DNA from: Alistipes sp.
Lineage (GTDB): Bacteria > Bacteroidota > Bacteroidia > Bacteroidales > Rikenellaceae
Direction: 5' to 3'
NCBI GenBank assembly: GCA_017547175.1
Contig: JAFYQI010000012.1
Coordinates: 1 to 64,000 of the forward strand
Length of the DNA: 64,000 bases
Positions within the stretch are counted from its first letter, which is position 1, and each line of letters begins with the position of its first letter. A model generated the notes under the pieces. That model worked only from the letters and a program-made list of their open reading frames with translations. It did not search any database and had not been told where the DNA came from. Below, piece by piece: positions 35,004-43,816 of the stretch. Made by a program: the position numbers and the translations under genes.

Positions 35004-36428
35004 ATGCAAAACAATCTCACACGAATCGAAAGCGATCTGCTTGGTACGATCGAAGTTCCCGAACAGGCACTCTATGGTGTACAGACCGTGCGTGGTTTGG
35101 AAAATTTCCCGATCAGTAAATTTCATTTGAGCGACTATCCTCGTTTCATCAAGGGTTTGGCTGTCGTAAAACTTGGAGCAGCTGTTGCCAATCACGAAAT
35201 GGGTCTGTTGACCGACGAGGTATATGAAGCTATTGCGACAGCCTGCCGAGAGATTATGGCCGGTCAGCACCATGAGCATTTTCCTGTAGATATGATCCAG
35301 GGCGGTGCCGGTACGACGACTAACATGAACGCCAACGAGGTGATTGCAAACCGTGCATTGGAGTTGATGGGTCATAAGCGTGGCGAGTATCAGTATTGCT
35401 CGCCCAACGACGATGTAAACCGTTCGCAGTCGACCAACGACGCCTACCCTTCGGCTATCCATGTCGGCCTTTATGAAACGCATCTCGAACTCCGCAAACA
35501 TCTTCAGCAACTTGTTGATTCGCTTCGTAAAAAGGGCGATGAGTTCGCGCATATCTTGAAGATGGGCCGTACTCAGTTGGAGGATGCCGTGCCGATGACC
35601 CTCGGTCAGACTTTCCACGGCTTCGCCAGCGTGTTGCAGGAGGAGGTTGCCAACCTCGATTTTGCTTCACGCGAATTCCTCACGATCAACATGGGTGCTA
35701 CGGCTATCGGTACGGGTATCTGCGCCGAGCCGGGCTATGCCGAGAAGTGTACGGCTGCCATTGCCGAGATTACGGGTTGGCCGATTAAGCTGGCCGAGGA
35801 CCTGGTAGGTGTAACCTCCGATACGTCGTGCATGGTGGGCTACTCGTCGGCTATGAAGCGTATCGCGCTCAAGATGAATAAAATTTGTAACGACCTGCGT
35901 CTGTTGGCTTCGGGTCCGCGTTGCGGTCTGGGTGAGATCAACCTCCCTGCTCGTCAGCCCGGTTCGTCGATCATGCCCGGTAAGGTGAATCCGGTGATCC
36001 CCGAGGTGATGAATCAGATTGCCTACAAGGTGATCGGTAACGACCTGACGACCGCCATGAGCGATGAGGCTGCCCAGATGGAACTTAATGCCATGGAGCC
36101 GGTGATGGCTCAATGCTGCTTCGAGTCGGCCGACCTGCTGATGAACGGTTTTGATACGCTGCGTATCCGCTGTATCGATGGCATTACTGCTAACGAGGAG
36201 CGTTGCCGTGCTTATGTACACAACAGCATCGGTGTTGTCACTGCCCTGAACCCGATTATCGGCTATAAGAACTCGACCAAGATTGCCCAGGAGGCTCTCC
36301 AGACGGGTCGTGGCGTATATGAGCTGGTGCTCGAGCATGGCATCCTTACGCGCGAGGAGTTGGATGAGGTACTCAAGCCCGAGAATATGATTCGTCCGGT
36401 GAAGTTGAACATTAAACCGCGTAAATAA
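35004..36428 (+). CDS. aspA: Aspartate ammonia-lyase
   Basis: The 474-aa protein belongs to the aspartase/fumarase superfamily. The start ESDLLGTIEVPEQALYGVQT and the signature GSSIMPGKVNP near residue 325 with the catalytic Ser are typical of AspA; NDDVNRSQSTNDAYPSA near 135 and TSDTSCMVGYSSAM are further matches. It deaminates aspartate to fumarate, which gut Bacteroidales reduce to succinate as an electron sink. Fumarase C is a less likely alternative. It is followed by truA, and repeat copy B with two promoter candidates lies upstream. Confidence 0.93.
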   Translation: MQNNLTRIESDLLGTIEVPEQALYGVQTVRGLENFPISKFHLSDYPRFIKGLAVVKLGAAVANHEMGLLTDEVYEAIATACREIMAGQHHEHFPVDMIQGGAGTTTNMNANEVIANRALELMGHKRGEYQYCSPNDDVNRSQSTNDAYPSAIHVGLYETHLELRKHLQQLVDSLRKKGDEFAHILKMGRTQLEDAVPMTLGQTFHGFASVLQEEVANLDFASREFLTINMGATAIGTGICAEPGYAEKCTAAIAEITGWPIKLAEDLVGVTSDTSCMVGYSSAMKRIALKMNKICNDLRLLASGPRCGLGEINLPARQPGSSIMPGKVNPVIPEVMNQIAYKVIGNDLTTAMSDEAAQMELNAMEPVMAQCCFESADLLMNGFDTLRIRCIDGITANEERCRAYVHNSIGVVTALNPIIGYKNSTKIAQEALQTGRGVYELVLEHGILTREELDEVLKPENMIRPVKLNIKPRK

Positions 36429-36440
36429 TAATTTTTTTCG

Positions 36441-36448
36441 TATCTTTG
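36441..36448 (+). promoter_or_regulatory. -7 box of truA
   Basis: TATCTTTG 22 nt before the truA ATG at 36470, after the aspA stop and a run of seven T; no clear -33. Confidence 0.45.
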
Positions 36449-36469
36449 TCTCTAGACAACGGTAAAGAC

Positions 36470-37234
36470 ATGCGTTATTTCATCGAATTGCAATACGACG
36501 GAGGTGCCTATTTTGGTTGGCAACGCCAAAATGGACAACCCTCCGTGCAGCAAACCATCGAACAGGCGCTCTCTACCCTACTCAGGACAACGATTGAAAT
36601 TACGGGTGCCGGTCGCACGGATACGGGGGTGAGTGCCTGCTATTATGTGGCACACTTCGAGGTCGAGTCGCCGATCGAAGATCCTGATCAGGTGGTCTAT
36701 AAGCTCAACCGCATTTTGCCCCGCGATATCGCCATCCAGACGATGACGGCCGTTGAGGAGGAGACACATGCCCGCTTTTCGGCATGTGAGCGCGAATATC
36801 GATACTACATCGAACACCGCAAGAATCCCTTCACGGTGGGTCAGACGTGGCAATATGCTGTTGTGCTCGATGTCGAGAAAATGAATCGTGCCGCCGAGGT
36901 GTTGCTCGAGGTGGAAGATTTTACTACTTTTGCTAAGCTCAACTCGAACAACAAGACCAATATCTGCCATGTGCAGGTGGCTCGTTGGGAGGTTGAGGCG
37001 GATGGAACGCTCTGCTTTACGATTCGTGCCGACCGTTTCTTGCGCAATATGGTGCGTGCCATTGTCGGTACGTTGGTGGATGTGGGCCGCGGTCGCTATA
37101 CGGTGGAGGAGTTTCGTGAGATTGTGCTCAGTCGAGACCTTTCGCGCGCCAGTGGCGGTGCTCCGGCCGAGGGCCTCTACTTGAGCGATGTGCGCTACCC
37201 TACTGAACTGTTTGAACGAAAAACTTTTTATTAA
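36470..37234 (+). CDS. truA: tRNA pseudouridine(38-40) synthase
   Basis: The 254-aa enzyme starts at the ATG at 36470 (MRYFIELQYDGGAYFGWQRQ) rather than eight codons upstream, within the -7 box. The catalytic Asp lies in GAGRTDTGVSA near residue 52; RFSACEREYRYYI-like and FLRNMVRAIVGTLVDVGRG are the other TruA motifs. It isomerises uridines 38-40 of the tRNA anticodon arm. A small membrane-protein gene follows 18 nt later. Confidence 0.95.
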   Translation: MRYFIELQYDGGAYFGWQRQNGQPSVQQTIEQALSTLLRTTIEITGAGRTDTGVSACYYVAHFEVESPIEDPDQVVYKLNRILPRDIAIQTMTAVEEETHARFSACEREYRYYIEHRKNPFTVGQTWQYAVVLDVEKMNRAAEVLLEVEDFTTFAKLNSNNKTNICHVQVARWEVEADGTLCFTIRADRFLRNMVRAIVGTLVDVGRGRYTVEEFREIVLSRDLSRASGGAPAEGLYLSDVRYPTELFERKTFY

Positions 37235-37252
37235 CCTTAAATTTATACAATT

Positions 37253-37432
37253 ATGCTTATTTGGCTTATTGGTCTGATCTGCTCGATTTGGTGCGTATTG
37301 GACATTTGGAAGAAGGACATTACCCTTGTAGGTAAGGTGATCGTTGCTGTTATCGTGCTGCTCACGAGCTGGATTGGTCTGGCGGTTTATTTCTTCTGGG
37401 CGCGTCACAACGTGACGAAGTGGTTTAAGTAA
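37253..37432 (+). CDS. Small integral membrane protein (59 aa)
   Basis: ATG 37253 to TAA 37430-37432 encodes 59 aa. It has two transmembrane helices (MLIWLIGLICSIWCVLDI and VGKVIVAVIVLLTSWIGLAV) joined by a charged loop (WKKDIT), ending in FFWARHNVTKWFK. Codon use and position in the truA operon support it. It resembles the small PLDc_N-type membrane proteins of Bacteroidetes; the function is unknown. Confidence 0.7.
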   Translation: MLIWLIGLICSIWCVLDIWKKDITLVGKVIVAVIVLLTSWIGLAVYFFWARHNVTKWFK

Positions 37433-37473
37433 TTCTTTTCCATTTTAAGCGGAACCTTCCGCACTATATTCGC

Positions 37474-37517
37474 AAGCCCCGAATGGGACGTACGTCAAGT
37501 ACTACCATCCGGGGCTT
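37474..37517 (+). terminator. Hairpin after the truA operon
   Basis: AAGCCCCG/CGGGGCTT ends with inner ATGG/CCAT (one mismatch, 37474-37486 with 37505-37517). The T tail is poor, so termination is uncertain. Confidence 0.45.
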
Positions 37518-37613
37518 ACTTCATCAATCGCGAAATCATCTCTCTTAAATAAAAAAGAGGGTGATGCTGTGACCTAAGTGGTTGCGGCATTTTTTTGCAC
37601 CTATACCTACCAT

Positions 37614-37640
37614 GAAAAAAGCCCTGCCAAACGGCAGGGC
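37614..37640 (-). terminator. Terminator of the C69-lpdA operon
   Basis: GCCCTGCC (37621-37628) pairs with GGCAGGGC (37633-37640); on the minus strand it is followed by TTTTTTC. Confidence 0.85.
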
Positions 37641-37675
37641 CCAATTTTGCATTCTAAATTCTACATTTTGAATTT

Positions 37676-39049
37676 CTACATGTGCACGGCGCAACCCAGA
37701 GCAGCTTCAGCGGCCTCCATCATGGCCTCGTTCATCGAGGGGTGTGCATGGATCGTGCGAGCGATCTGGTGGGCCGTGATGCCCATCTGCTTGGCCAGAG
37801 TCGGCTCGCACAACATCTCCGTCACCGAGCCACCCACCATGTGGGCACCCAGGAGGCGCTCCTCCTCGTCGAAGAGCATCTTCACAAAGCCGTCACGCTC
37901 ACCGGCAGCCGTAGCCTTACCCGATGCGGTGAAGGGGAAGCGGCCCACCTTATAGGTGATACCCTTCTCCTGCGCTTGCTTCTCGGTCATGCCGACCGAA
38001 GCCACCTCGGGCGAGGTGAAGATGCACGACGGAATAGTCGAGTAATCGATCTTGGCGGGGTTCAGGCCACAGATAGCCTCCACGCAGCAGATCGCCTCAG
38101 CCGAGGCAACGTGTGCCAAAGCCGGGGTCGGGATGATATCGCCAATGGCGTAGATACCCTCCACCGAAGTACGGTAGAAGTCATCCACCACCACCTTGCC
38201 ACGCTCGGTCTTGACGCCCACCTCTTCGAGGCCGATGCCCTCGATATTGGCTGCGATACCCACGGCCGAGAGTACGATGTCGGCCGTCAGGGTCTCAGCA
38301 CCCTTCTTGCCCTCGATGTCCACCTCGCAATGCTCATCCACCACACGTACGGCCTTGACGGTCGTCGAGGTCAGCACCGTAGCGCGCAGCTTGCGGAACG
38401 AACGCTCCATGGTCTTCGATACCTCCTCGTCCTCGAGCGGCATCATGTTGGGCATATACTCGATAACGGTCACCTTGACACCCAGCGCAGCGTAGAACCA
38501 GGCCAGCTCGCTGCCAATGGCACCTGAACCAACCACGATCATCGAAGCGGGCATCTTATCTAGCACCAGTGCCTCCTTCGACGAGAGGATATGCTTGCCG
38601 TCGATGGGCATGAAGGCCATCTCGCGCGGGCGTGCTCCCGTAGCGAGGATGATGTGCTCGGCTTCGTATTGTGTACCATCCACATCAACCATGTGGGGCG
38701 CAACGAGACGTCCGAAACCCTGAATCAGGTCGATGGCATTCTTCTTCAGAAGGAACTGAATACCCTTCGACATCGTCTCAGCCACGGTGCGCGAACGATT
38801 TACGATGGCTGAAAGGTCGGGCGTCACCTTACCTTCGAGTTGCAGGCCGTACTGGGCGGCCTCCTGGCAATGGCGATAGACTTGGGCACTCTTGAGCAGC
38901 GCCTTGGTGGGGATACAACCCCAATTCAGACAGACACCGCCTGCCTCTGCCTTCTCGACAAGCGCTACCTTCTTGCCAAGCTGTGCGGCGCGAATGGCGG
39001 CTACATAGCCGCCCGGACCGCTACCGATAACGATCAGATCGTATTGCAT
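37676..39049 (-). CDS. lpdA: Dihydrolipoyl dehydrogenase
   Basis: The 457-aa flavoprotein has the FAD loop VIGSGPGGYVAAIRAAQLG near residue 7, the redox disulfide GGVCLNWGCIPTKAL near 38, the NAD loop VVGSGAIGSELAWFYAALG near 175 and the C-terminal HAHPSMNEAMMEAAE with catalytic His-Glu. It is the E3 subunit of 2-oxo acid dehydrogenases or of the glycine cleavage system; no E1 or E2 genes are near. The start overlaps the stop of the C69 dipeptidase gene (TAATG). Confidence 0.95.
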   Translation of the reverse strand: MQYDLIVIGSGPGGYVAAIRAAQLGKKVALVEKAEAGGVCLNWGCIPTKALLKSAQVYRHCQEAAQYGLQLEGKVTPDLSAIVNRSRTVAETMSKGIQFLLKKNAIDLIQGFGRLVAPHMVDVDGTQYEAEHIILATGARPREMAFMPIDGKHILSSKEALVLDKMPASMIVVGSGAIGSELAWFYAALGVKVTVIEYMPNMMPLEDEEVSKTMERSFRKLRATVLTSTTVKAVRVVDEHCEVDIEGKKGAETLTADIVLSAVGIAANIEGIGLEEVGVKTERGKVVVDDFYRTSVEGIYAIGDIIPTPALAHVASAEAICCVEAICGLNPAKIDYSTIPSCIFTSPEVASVGMTEKQAQEKGITYKVGRFPFTASGKATAAGERDGFVKMLFDEEERLLGAHMVGGSVTEMLCEPTLAKQMGITAHQIARTIHAHPSMNEAMMEAAEAALGCAVHM

Positions 39050-40674
39050 TATTTTACCACTTTAAGAATCTCACCCTTGTCCTTGGCTACGGCACGCTTC
39101 CAGTGCTCGGTGTAGCCTGGCTGCTCGATCTTGCCCGGGATATCCATGCCGTTGCCGTTGTCAATGAAGCCGTTCTCGTCCTCACCCTTCACGTTGCCGT
39201 CGATGTATTTCACCATCAGGTACTTGTCCAGGTTTACCCAGTGCTCGAAGAGCTTCTGAGCCGTCGATACGCTGAACTCGGTAGCGATCTTCTTCACCTT
39301 CTTATCCTTGTAGCCTACGTTGGCGATGGCTATGTCGATTTTCTTCACGGTCTCGAGCATGGCGTTCTCCCACTTGTCGATATCGTTGCGTACGTGCTTG
39401 CCCACGATGTTGTAGCGCAGGTATGCAAACTGAGCCACGCGGTTCGTGATCCAGAACATCGACGTATCCGAATACTTCAGCATCGTGCCGTTGCCCACCT
39501 TCAGGCACTCGGGAACCTCCTGCGAATTGACGTAGATCGGCGTCAGCGGCGAGGTAGCAGCATCATCCGTACCAAACCAGAGGATACCCACCTTTTCGGG
39601 ACGAGCCTGGCCCATGAGCCAGAAGCCGGTCTGCTGCGTAGCAATGGCGCGCTCGTTGCAGTACTCCACGCCATCCACTGTCCAGTACATCGGGCGCCAA
39701 CGGTAGGGACAAGCCTCACCACCGGCACCAATGTCGGTCGTCATATCCATCTTCGTGCCCTCGTAGTGGTCGCGCATGCAATCCATCACCACCTTGGGCG
39801 AAATCTTCTGGTCGGGCTTTACCCAAAGCGGCATTTTGTTGTTGGGGTTGTGGCCCATGGCGTAATCCTCGTACTTATCCATGCCCGAAGCAATGGTGCG
39901 GAAGAAAGCCCAAACGCGTGCCTCGCAGCCACGCATGGCACCGAAATCGAGCGGAGCGTAGGCGTCAGCAAAGCTGAAATCCTTGTTCTCACCCTCGAAC
40001 CAACCGAACTTACGCGCTACATCTGCTACATCGGGAGCATAGATGCAGTTCTCGGGATCATCCCACGGGAAGGTCGTGATGCGTGCCTGGTTGGCGTGAG
40101 CCGATACATAACCATCGGGAATGCGGCGAGCTACCCATACGATACCCTTGTCGTTGGGACCCTTGCCGATGAGCTCCATGATCCAAGCCTCCTCCTGGTC
40201 GATGAGCGAGAACGACTCGCCCGACGAGCAGTAGCCGTAGGTGTTGGCCAGATCAACGATGATGTCGATGGCCTCACGGGCGGTCTTGGCGCGCTGCAGC
40301 GTGATGTAGATCAGCGAGCCGTAGTCGATACCACCCTTCGGATCCTCCAGCTCGGGACGGCCACCAAAGGTGGTCTCGGTGATGAAGAGCGAATGCTCGT
40401 TTGAGTTACCCAGCGTGCGATAGGTCTCCTTGACCTGGCTGATCTGACCCAGCGGACGGCCCGAGTCCCACTCGCGGACATCCATATAAGGGGTGTATTT
40501 GCCGGGGATGTGCTGATAGAGCGCGCCGTAAAGGCCGTGCGAGTCGGCGGCATAGGTGACCATGTTCGAACCATCGGTCGAAGCGCCACGCGTGATGATG
40601 AAGTTGGTGCAGGCTTCCGCTACGTTCGACAGTGCCAAACTGAGCGCAGCTGCAAGAATAAGGACTTTTTTCAT
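39049..40674 (-). CDS. C69 family dipeptidase, exported
   Basis: The 541-aa Ntn-hydrolase has a signal peptide (LILAAALSLALSNVAEA) followed by ACTNFIITRGASTDGSN, in which the Cys becomes the N-terminal nucleophile after cleavage. GGIDYGSLIYITLQRAKTAR and GESFSLIDQEEAWIMELIGK match the PepD family. It acts as a dipeptidase in the periplasm or outside the cell and would feed amino acid fermentation. Its gene ends at the lpdA start. Confidence 0.93.
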   Translation of the reverse strand: MKKVLILAAALSLALSNVAEACTNFIITRGASTDGSNMVTYAADSHGLYGALYQHIPGKYTPYMDVREWDSGRPLGQISQVKETYRTLGNSNEHSLFITETTFGGRPELEDPKGGIDYGSLIYITLQRAKTAREAIDIIVDLANTYGYCSSGESFSLIDQEEAWIMELIGKGPNDKGIVWVARRIPDGYVSAHANQARITTFPWDDPENCIYAPDVADVARKFGWFEGENKDFSFADAYAPLDFGAMRGCEARVWAFFRTIASGMDKYEDYAMGHNPNNKMPLWVKPDQKISPKVVMDCMRDHYEGTKMDMTTDIGAGGEACPYRWRPMYWTVDGVEYCNERAIATQQTGFWLMGQARPEKVGILWFGTDDAATSPLTPIYVNSQEVPECLKVGNGTMLKYSDTSMFWITNRVAQFAYLRYNIVGKHVRNDIDKWENAMLETVKKIDIAIANVGYKDKKVKKIATEFSVSTAQKLFEHWVNLDKYLMVKYIDGNVKGEDENGFIDNGNGMDIPGKIEQPGYTEHWKRAVAKDKGEILKVVK

Positions 40675-40707
40675 AGATTATGTGGGTTTTAAATTAGTTT
40701 CATTTTT

Positions 40708-40738
40708 CAAAAATACGAAACAAATCCGAAAAGCGCAA
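40708..40738 (-). promoter_or_regulatory. Promoter of the C69-lpdA operon
   Basis: On the minus strand TTG (40736-40738), 20 nt, TATTTTTG (40708-40715), 33 nt upstream of the ATG. Confidence 0.65.
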
Positions 40739-40756
40739 CAATCGCAAAATTTTTGT

Positions 40757-40764
40757 TACATTTG
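40757..40764 (+). promoter_or_regulatory. -7 box of yggS
   Basis: TACATTTG 21 nt before the ATG; no -33 TTG at the usual distance. Confidence 0.5.
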
Positions 40765-40785
40765 AGCAGTCAAAACAAGAAATAG

Positions 40786-41451
40786 ATGTCTATTGCAAAA
40801 CAAATAGAGGCGGTGCGTGCTACCCTGCGCGAGGGTGTCGAGTTGGTAGCTGTATCGAAGACCCACCCTGTGGAGGCCATCGAAGAGGCCTATGCTGCGG
40901 GGCAGCGATGCTTCGGCGAGAGTCGACCTCAGGAGCTGAAGGCGAAGTACGAGGTCCTTCCGAAAGATATCCGTTGGCACATGATCGGCCATTTGCAGAC
41001 CAATAAAATTAAGTACATTGCCCCTTTTGTGGCGATGATCGAGTCGGTGGATAGTGTCCGCTTGTGTGAGGCAATCGAGCGCGAGGCTGCCAAGTGTGAT
41101 CGTACTATTGATTGTCTGCTCGAAATCCATGTGGCGCAGGAGGAGACAAAGACGGGCTGGAATTACGACGAGTTGACGGCCTATGTGGCCTCGGATGCCT
41201 TTCGTGCGCTCCCCCACTTGCGCGTGCGTGGCGTGATGGGTATCGCCTCAAATACGGAGGACGAGGCTTTGATCCGTCGCGACTTTATGGCCCTAAGGGC
41301 CGCCTTTGAAGCCCTAAAACCTGCCTTTGGAGAGCGTTTTGATACCCTTTCAATGGGCATGTCGGACGACTACCCCATGGCCATCGAATGTGGCTCTACC
41401 TCGGTTCGTGTGGGCTCGTTGATCTTTGGAGCAAGAGATTATGCAAAATAG
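40786..41451 (+). CDS. yggS: YggS family pyridoxal phosphate homeostasis protein
   Basis: The 221-aa protein is a single-domain PLP barrel. VELVAVSKTHPVEAIEEAY carries the PLP Lys near residue 25; RCFGESRPQELKAKYEVL, WHMIGHLQTNKIKYI and SMGMSDDYPMAIECGSTSVRVG are the other family motifs. YggS/PLPBP binds PLP without known catalysis and affects vitamin B6 and amino acid balance. It is monocistronic between a -7 box and a terminator. Confidence 0.95.
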   Translation: MSIAKQIEAVRATLREGVELVAVSKTHPVEAIEEAYAAGQRCFGESRPQELKAKYEVLPKDIRWHMIGHLQTNKIKYIAPFVAMIESVDSVRLCEAIEREAAKCDRTIDCLLEIHVAQEETKTGWNYDELTAYVASDAFRALPHLRVRGVMGIASNTEDEALIRRDFMALRAAFEALKPAFGERFDTLSMGMSDDYPMAIECGSTSVRVGSLIFGARDYAK

Positions 41452-41453
41452 CA

Positions 41454-41487
41454 AAAAAAAGAAGGACCGGTTGAGTCCTTCTTTTTG
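41454..41487. terminator. Bidirectional terminator
   Basis: AAAAAGAAGGAC (41456-41467) pairs with GTCCTTCTTTTT (41475-41486) around CGGTTGA. It serves yggS and the converging DUF4252 gene. Confidence 0.85.
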
Positions 41488-42063
41488 TTATTCTGCCATC
41501 TTGGAAAAGATATGTTCCATGCTCTGTTCGGCGTTGATGATAAATTCAGGGGTGAGATCTCCTTTTAGGGTCATGATCGAACAATCTTTTGGCTCGCGGT
41601 TGACGATTGCCATTTCGCTGATATTCAAACCTTTCATCTTTGCATAAACCCCCTCTTGCTCATCGTTGATCGTGTAGCCCTCGGGTGTCCAATTGGTCGT
41701 AGCTTCTATAAAGCGTTGGCAATCCTCCTCCGAGCAGTTCTCTAACGAGAGCATAGTGAGGCTTTTCGTATGCTCGAGAAAGGAAAATATGAAACGCGTC
41801 ATTTCCAGAAACTCCTCTTTGTTCATTTTGGTTTCGTCCAGAATCTTTTGCAACTCTTCGTCTGAGAGCTGTTGCAAGACCGACAGGTCGTTGGGTATGA
41901 TCATGCGGATCATGCCAAGCATCATTCCCGATATGCGGTGGTACTCGGCATTTTCGCACTTTTTAAAACGTTTGATCATCGCATCGACTGTCTGCGCATG
42001 GCTGATATGGATGGGCGCACAGCTGATCAGCGCGAGCAATATGATTCCAATTAGGCGTTTCAT
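41488..42063 (-). CDS. DUF4252-like exported protein
   Basis: The 191-aa protein has a signal peptide (LIGIILLALISCAPIHISHA). The rest resembles DUF4252, a Bacteroidetes family with a ferredoxin-like core: ENAEYHRISGMMLGMIRMII, then YTINDEQEGVYAKMKGLNIS and IVNREPKDCSIMTLKGDLT. Cys-14 could be a lipobox but the context (LISC) is weak. The function is unknown. It lies 27 nt after the M23 gene and probably ends the yicC operon. Confidence 0.72.
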   Translation of the reverse strand: MKRLIGIILLALISCAPIHISHAQTVDAMIKRFKKCENAEYHRISGMMLGMIRMIIPNDLSVLQQLSDEELQKILDETKMNKEEFLEMTRFIFSFLEHTKSLTMLSLENCSEEDCQRFIEATTNWTPEGYTINDEQEGVYAKMKGLNISEMAIVNREPKDCSIMTLKGDLTPEFIINAEQSMEHIFSKMAE

Positions 42064-42090
42064 AGATGTTCGAGTTTAGCTGTTTTTGTC

Positions 42091-43236
42091 TTAGCGAACT
42101 CGGAGCGTGCGTCCGATGCGTAGAATGGTAGTCGGTTTGATGCCGTTCAAGCGGCAGATGTTATTCACCGTCGTGCCATATTTGCGGGCAATGGCACCAA
42201 GTGTATCCCCTGAACGAATCTTGTGGTAACGCATCGCCTCGCGCTCTTCCTGCTCCTTTTTGTCCTGCTCCTCGTTGGCAATCTCATCCTCGAAGTCCTG
42301 TCCGGCACGTGAATAGATGCTGAAGTAGCTGCGCTTTAAAAGGAAGGTCTCGCGACACAGTGTGCCCGATTTGAAATCGATCAAGCGCTCCGGATCGAAT
42401 GATTGACCGTAGTAACGCGTCTCAAAATGCAGATGCGGACCTGTAGAGCGACCAGTCGAGCCACCCAGACCAATCACCTGACCAGCTTCAACCCATTGAT
42501 TAGGCTCTACCATACGCTCCGAAAGGTGGCCGTAGAAGGTCTCCAGGCCGTTGTCGTGGCGAATGATGACCAGGTTACCGTAACCACCTTTGTTGTATTG
42601 CGAAATACGTACGCGGCCACTGAATGTGGCGTAGATCGGCTCACCGGCTTTCAGTACCAAATCTACACCCTGGTGTGCACGGCCACGGCGCGGTCCATAA
42701 CGACTACGGATGGGTGATGCTTTGTAGGGGGTGTGGTAACCGTTCGTGGAATCGACCAGGTCGATTACAAGCGACTTCGGCAACGACGAATACTCAACAT
42801 CCTTATACGGGAAGAGTTTCTCGGTGTCCCAATATTTCTCAAAAATGGTGCTGTCTTTTGCAACGGCACGGTTGCGTACATATTTCCAGGTGCTGTTGGC
42901 AAACAAGACAACCTGTACGGCATCATCGCCCGAAGGAAGCGTGTCCAAGACGGCTAACGAATCAATCGCAGGAACAGACTCAATGCGTTTGCGGGCCAGG
43001 CGGAGGCGCATGGCAACAATCGAGTCGATACGGGCAGCCTGCTCGGGGGTGACGAGTTTAGTGAGTGAGTCAATCTTCGCCTGCTCGGCAGCCTCTTCGG
43101 CCTTCATGCGGACCTGCGACGAGAGATCAATGGTTTCGTGAATGTCGTGGTCGGCGGTGGTGTCGGCAGGGATTGTTTGTGCTCCAGCCATCCACGTAAT
43201 AAGTGTCAGCGTAAGGGTTAAAAGGTATCTCTTCAT
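42091..43236 (-). CDS. M23 metallopeptidase with LysM domain, exported
   Basis: The 381-aa product starts at the ATG at 43234-43236 with a signal peptide (RYLLTLTLTLITWMAGA); the longer frame to 43380 overlaps the DUF3109 gene. A coiled, charged region (residues 25-150) precedes an M23 domain (RYGPRRGRAHQGVDLVLKAG, GYGNLVIIRHDNGLETFYGH, STGRSTGPHLHFETRYYG) with the Zn ligands H, D and HxH present, and a LysM domain (YHKIRSGDTLGAIARKYGTT) at the end. It is a peptidoglycan endopeptidase or, if the N-terminal coil dominates, an EnvC-like activator. Confidence 0.9.
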   Translation of the reverse strand: MKRYLLTLTLTLITWMAGAQTIPADTTADHDIHETIDLSSQVRMKAEEAAEQAKIDSLTKLVTPEQAARIDSIVAMRLRLARKRIESVPAIDSLAVLDTLPSGDDAVQVVLFANSTWKYVRNRAVAKDSTIFEKYWDTEKLFPYKDVEYSSLPKSLVIDLVDSTNGYHTPYKASPIRSRYGPRRGRAHQGVDLVLKAGEPIYATFSGRVRISQYNKGGYGNLVIIRHDNGLETFYGHLSERMVEPNQWVEAGQVIGLGGSTGRSTGPHLHFETRYYGQSFDPERLIDFKSGTLCRETFLLKRSYFSIYSRAGQDFEDEIANEEQDKKEQEEREAMRYHKIRSGDTLGAIARKYGTTVNNICRLNGIKPTTILRIGRTLRVR

Positions 43237-43243
43237 GGTGTGT

Positions 43244-43816
43244 TTATTGCTGTTTGAGTAGTTCTGCGGCTGCCTCGAGTTGGATGTAGAAATCCTCGCC
43301 AAAACGTCGTGTAATGGCCTCTTTGAGCGATTTGTAAACGGGTACTCCGAGTTTCTTGCCACATTCGCGAGCAGATGCACAGACCGACCAACGGTGGTAG
43401 TTCAAGCCAATCGTACCGTTCGAGAAGTGCATCAGACGAATCGGATAGAGATGACATGAGATCGGTTTGCGGAAGGGGGTCTTGCCATCCAGCCACGCTT
43501 TCTCGATGGCACAAAGTGTTACGCCGTTCTCCTCGTAGGCGTAGGCGCATTCGGCATCGTTTACGAGGGGGGTCGTGTAGTCGCCATCCTCATCCACCAC
43601 CATAAAGCCCTGGCGCTCGATGGCCTCGATACCTGTCTCGGTCATGTAGGGCTTGTAGTTCTCGTATTCGGATTCCAGGATGTCGATCTCCTCGAAATCG
43701 AGCGGTGCGCCGGCATTACCCTCAACGCAGCAAATGCCTTTGCACTGTGCGATGTCGCACAGGAAACCCTCGCGCAGGAGGTCGGCACTTACGATTTTAT
43801 CATCAATTTCAATCAT
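43244..43816 (-). CDS. DUF3109 family Cys-rich protein
   Basis: The 190-aa protein is a DUF3109 member, related to YkgJ-type zinc/iron-binding proteins. Conserved Cys lie in FLCDIAQCKGICCVEG near residue 18, AECAYAYEENGVTLCAIE, KPISCHLYPIR and SVCASARECGKK, probably a metal cluster. The function is unproven. It overlaps ddl by 4 bp upstream and is followed 7 nt later by the M23 gene. Confidence 0.88.
   Translation of the reverse strand: MIEIDDKIVSADLLREGFLCDIAQCKGICCVEGNAGAPLDFEEIDILESEYENYKPYMTETGIEAIERQGFMVVDEDGDYTTPLVNDAECAYAYEENGVTLCAIEKAWLDGKTPFRKPISCHLYPIRLMHFSNGTIGLNYHRWSVCASARECGKKLGVPVYKSLKEAITRRFGEDFYIQLEAAAELLKQQ

Noticed and set aside
39103..40404. 433-codon plus-strand ORF opposite the C69 dipeptidase
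   Set aside because: The C69 gene has signal peptide and catalytic motifs; the opposite frame is low-complexity Leu/Val/His/Arg as expected from an antisense frame.
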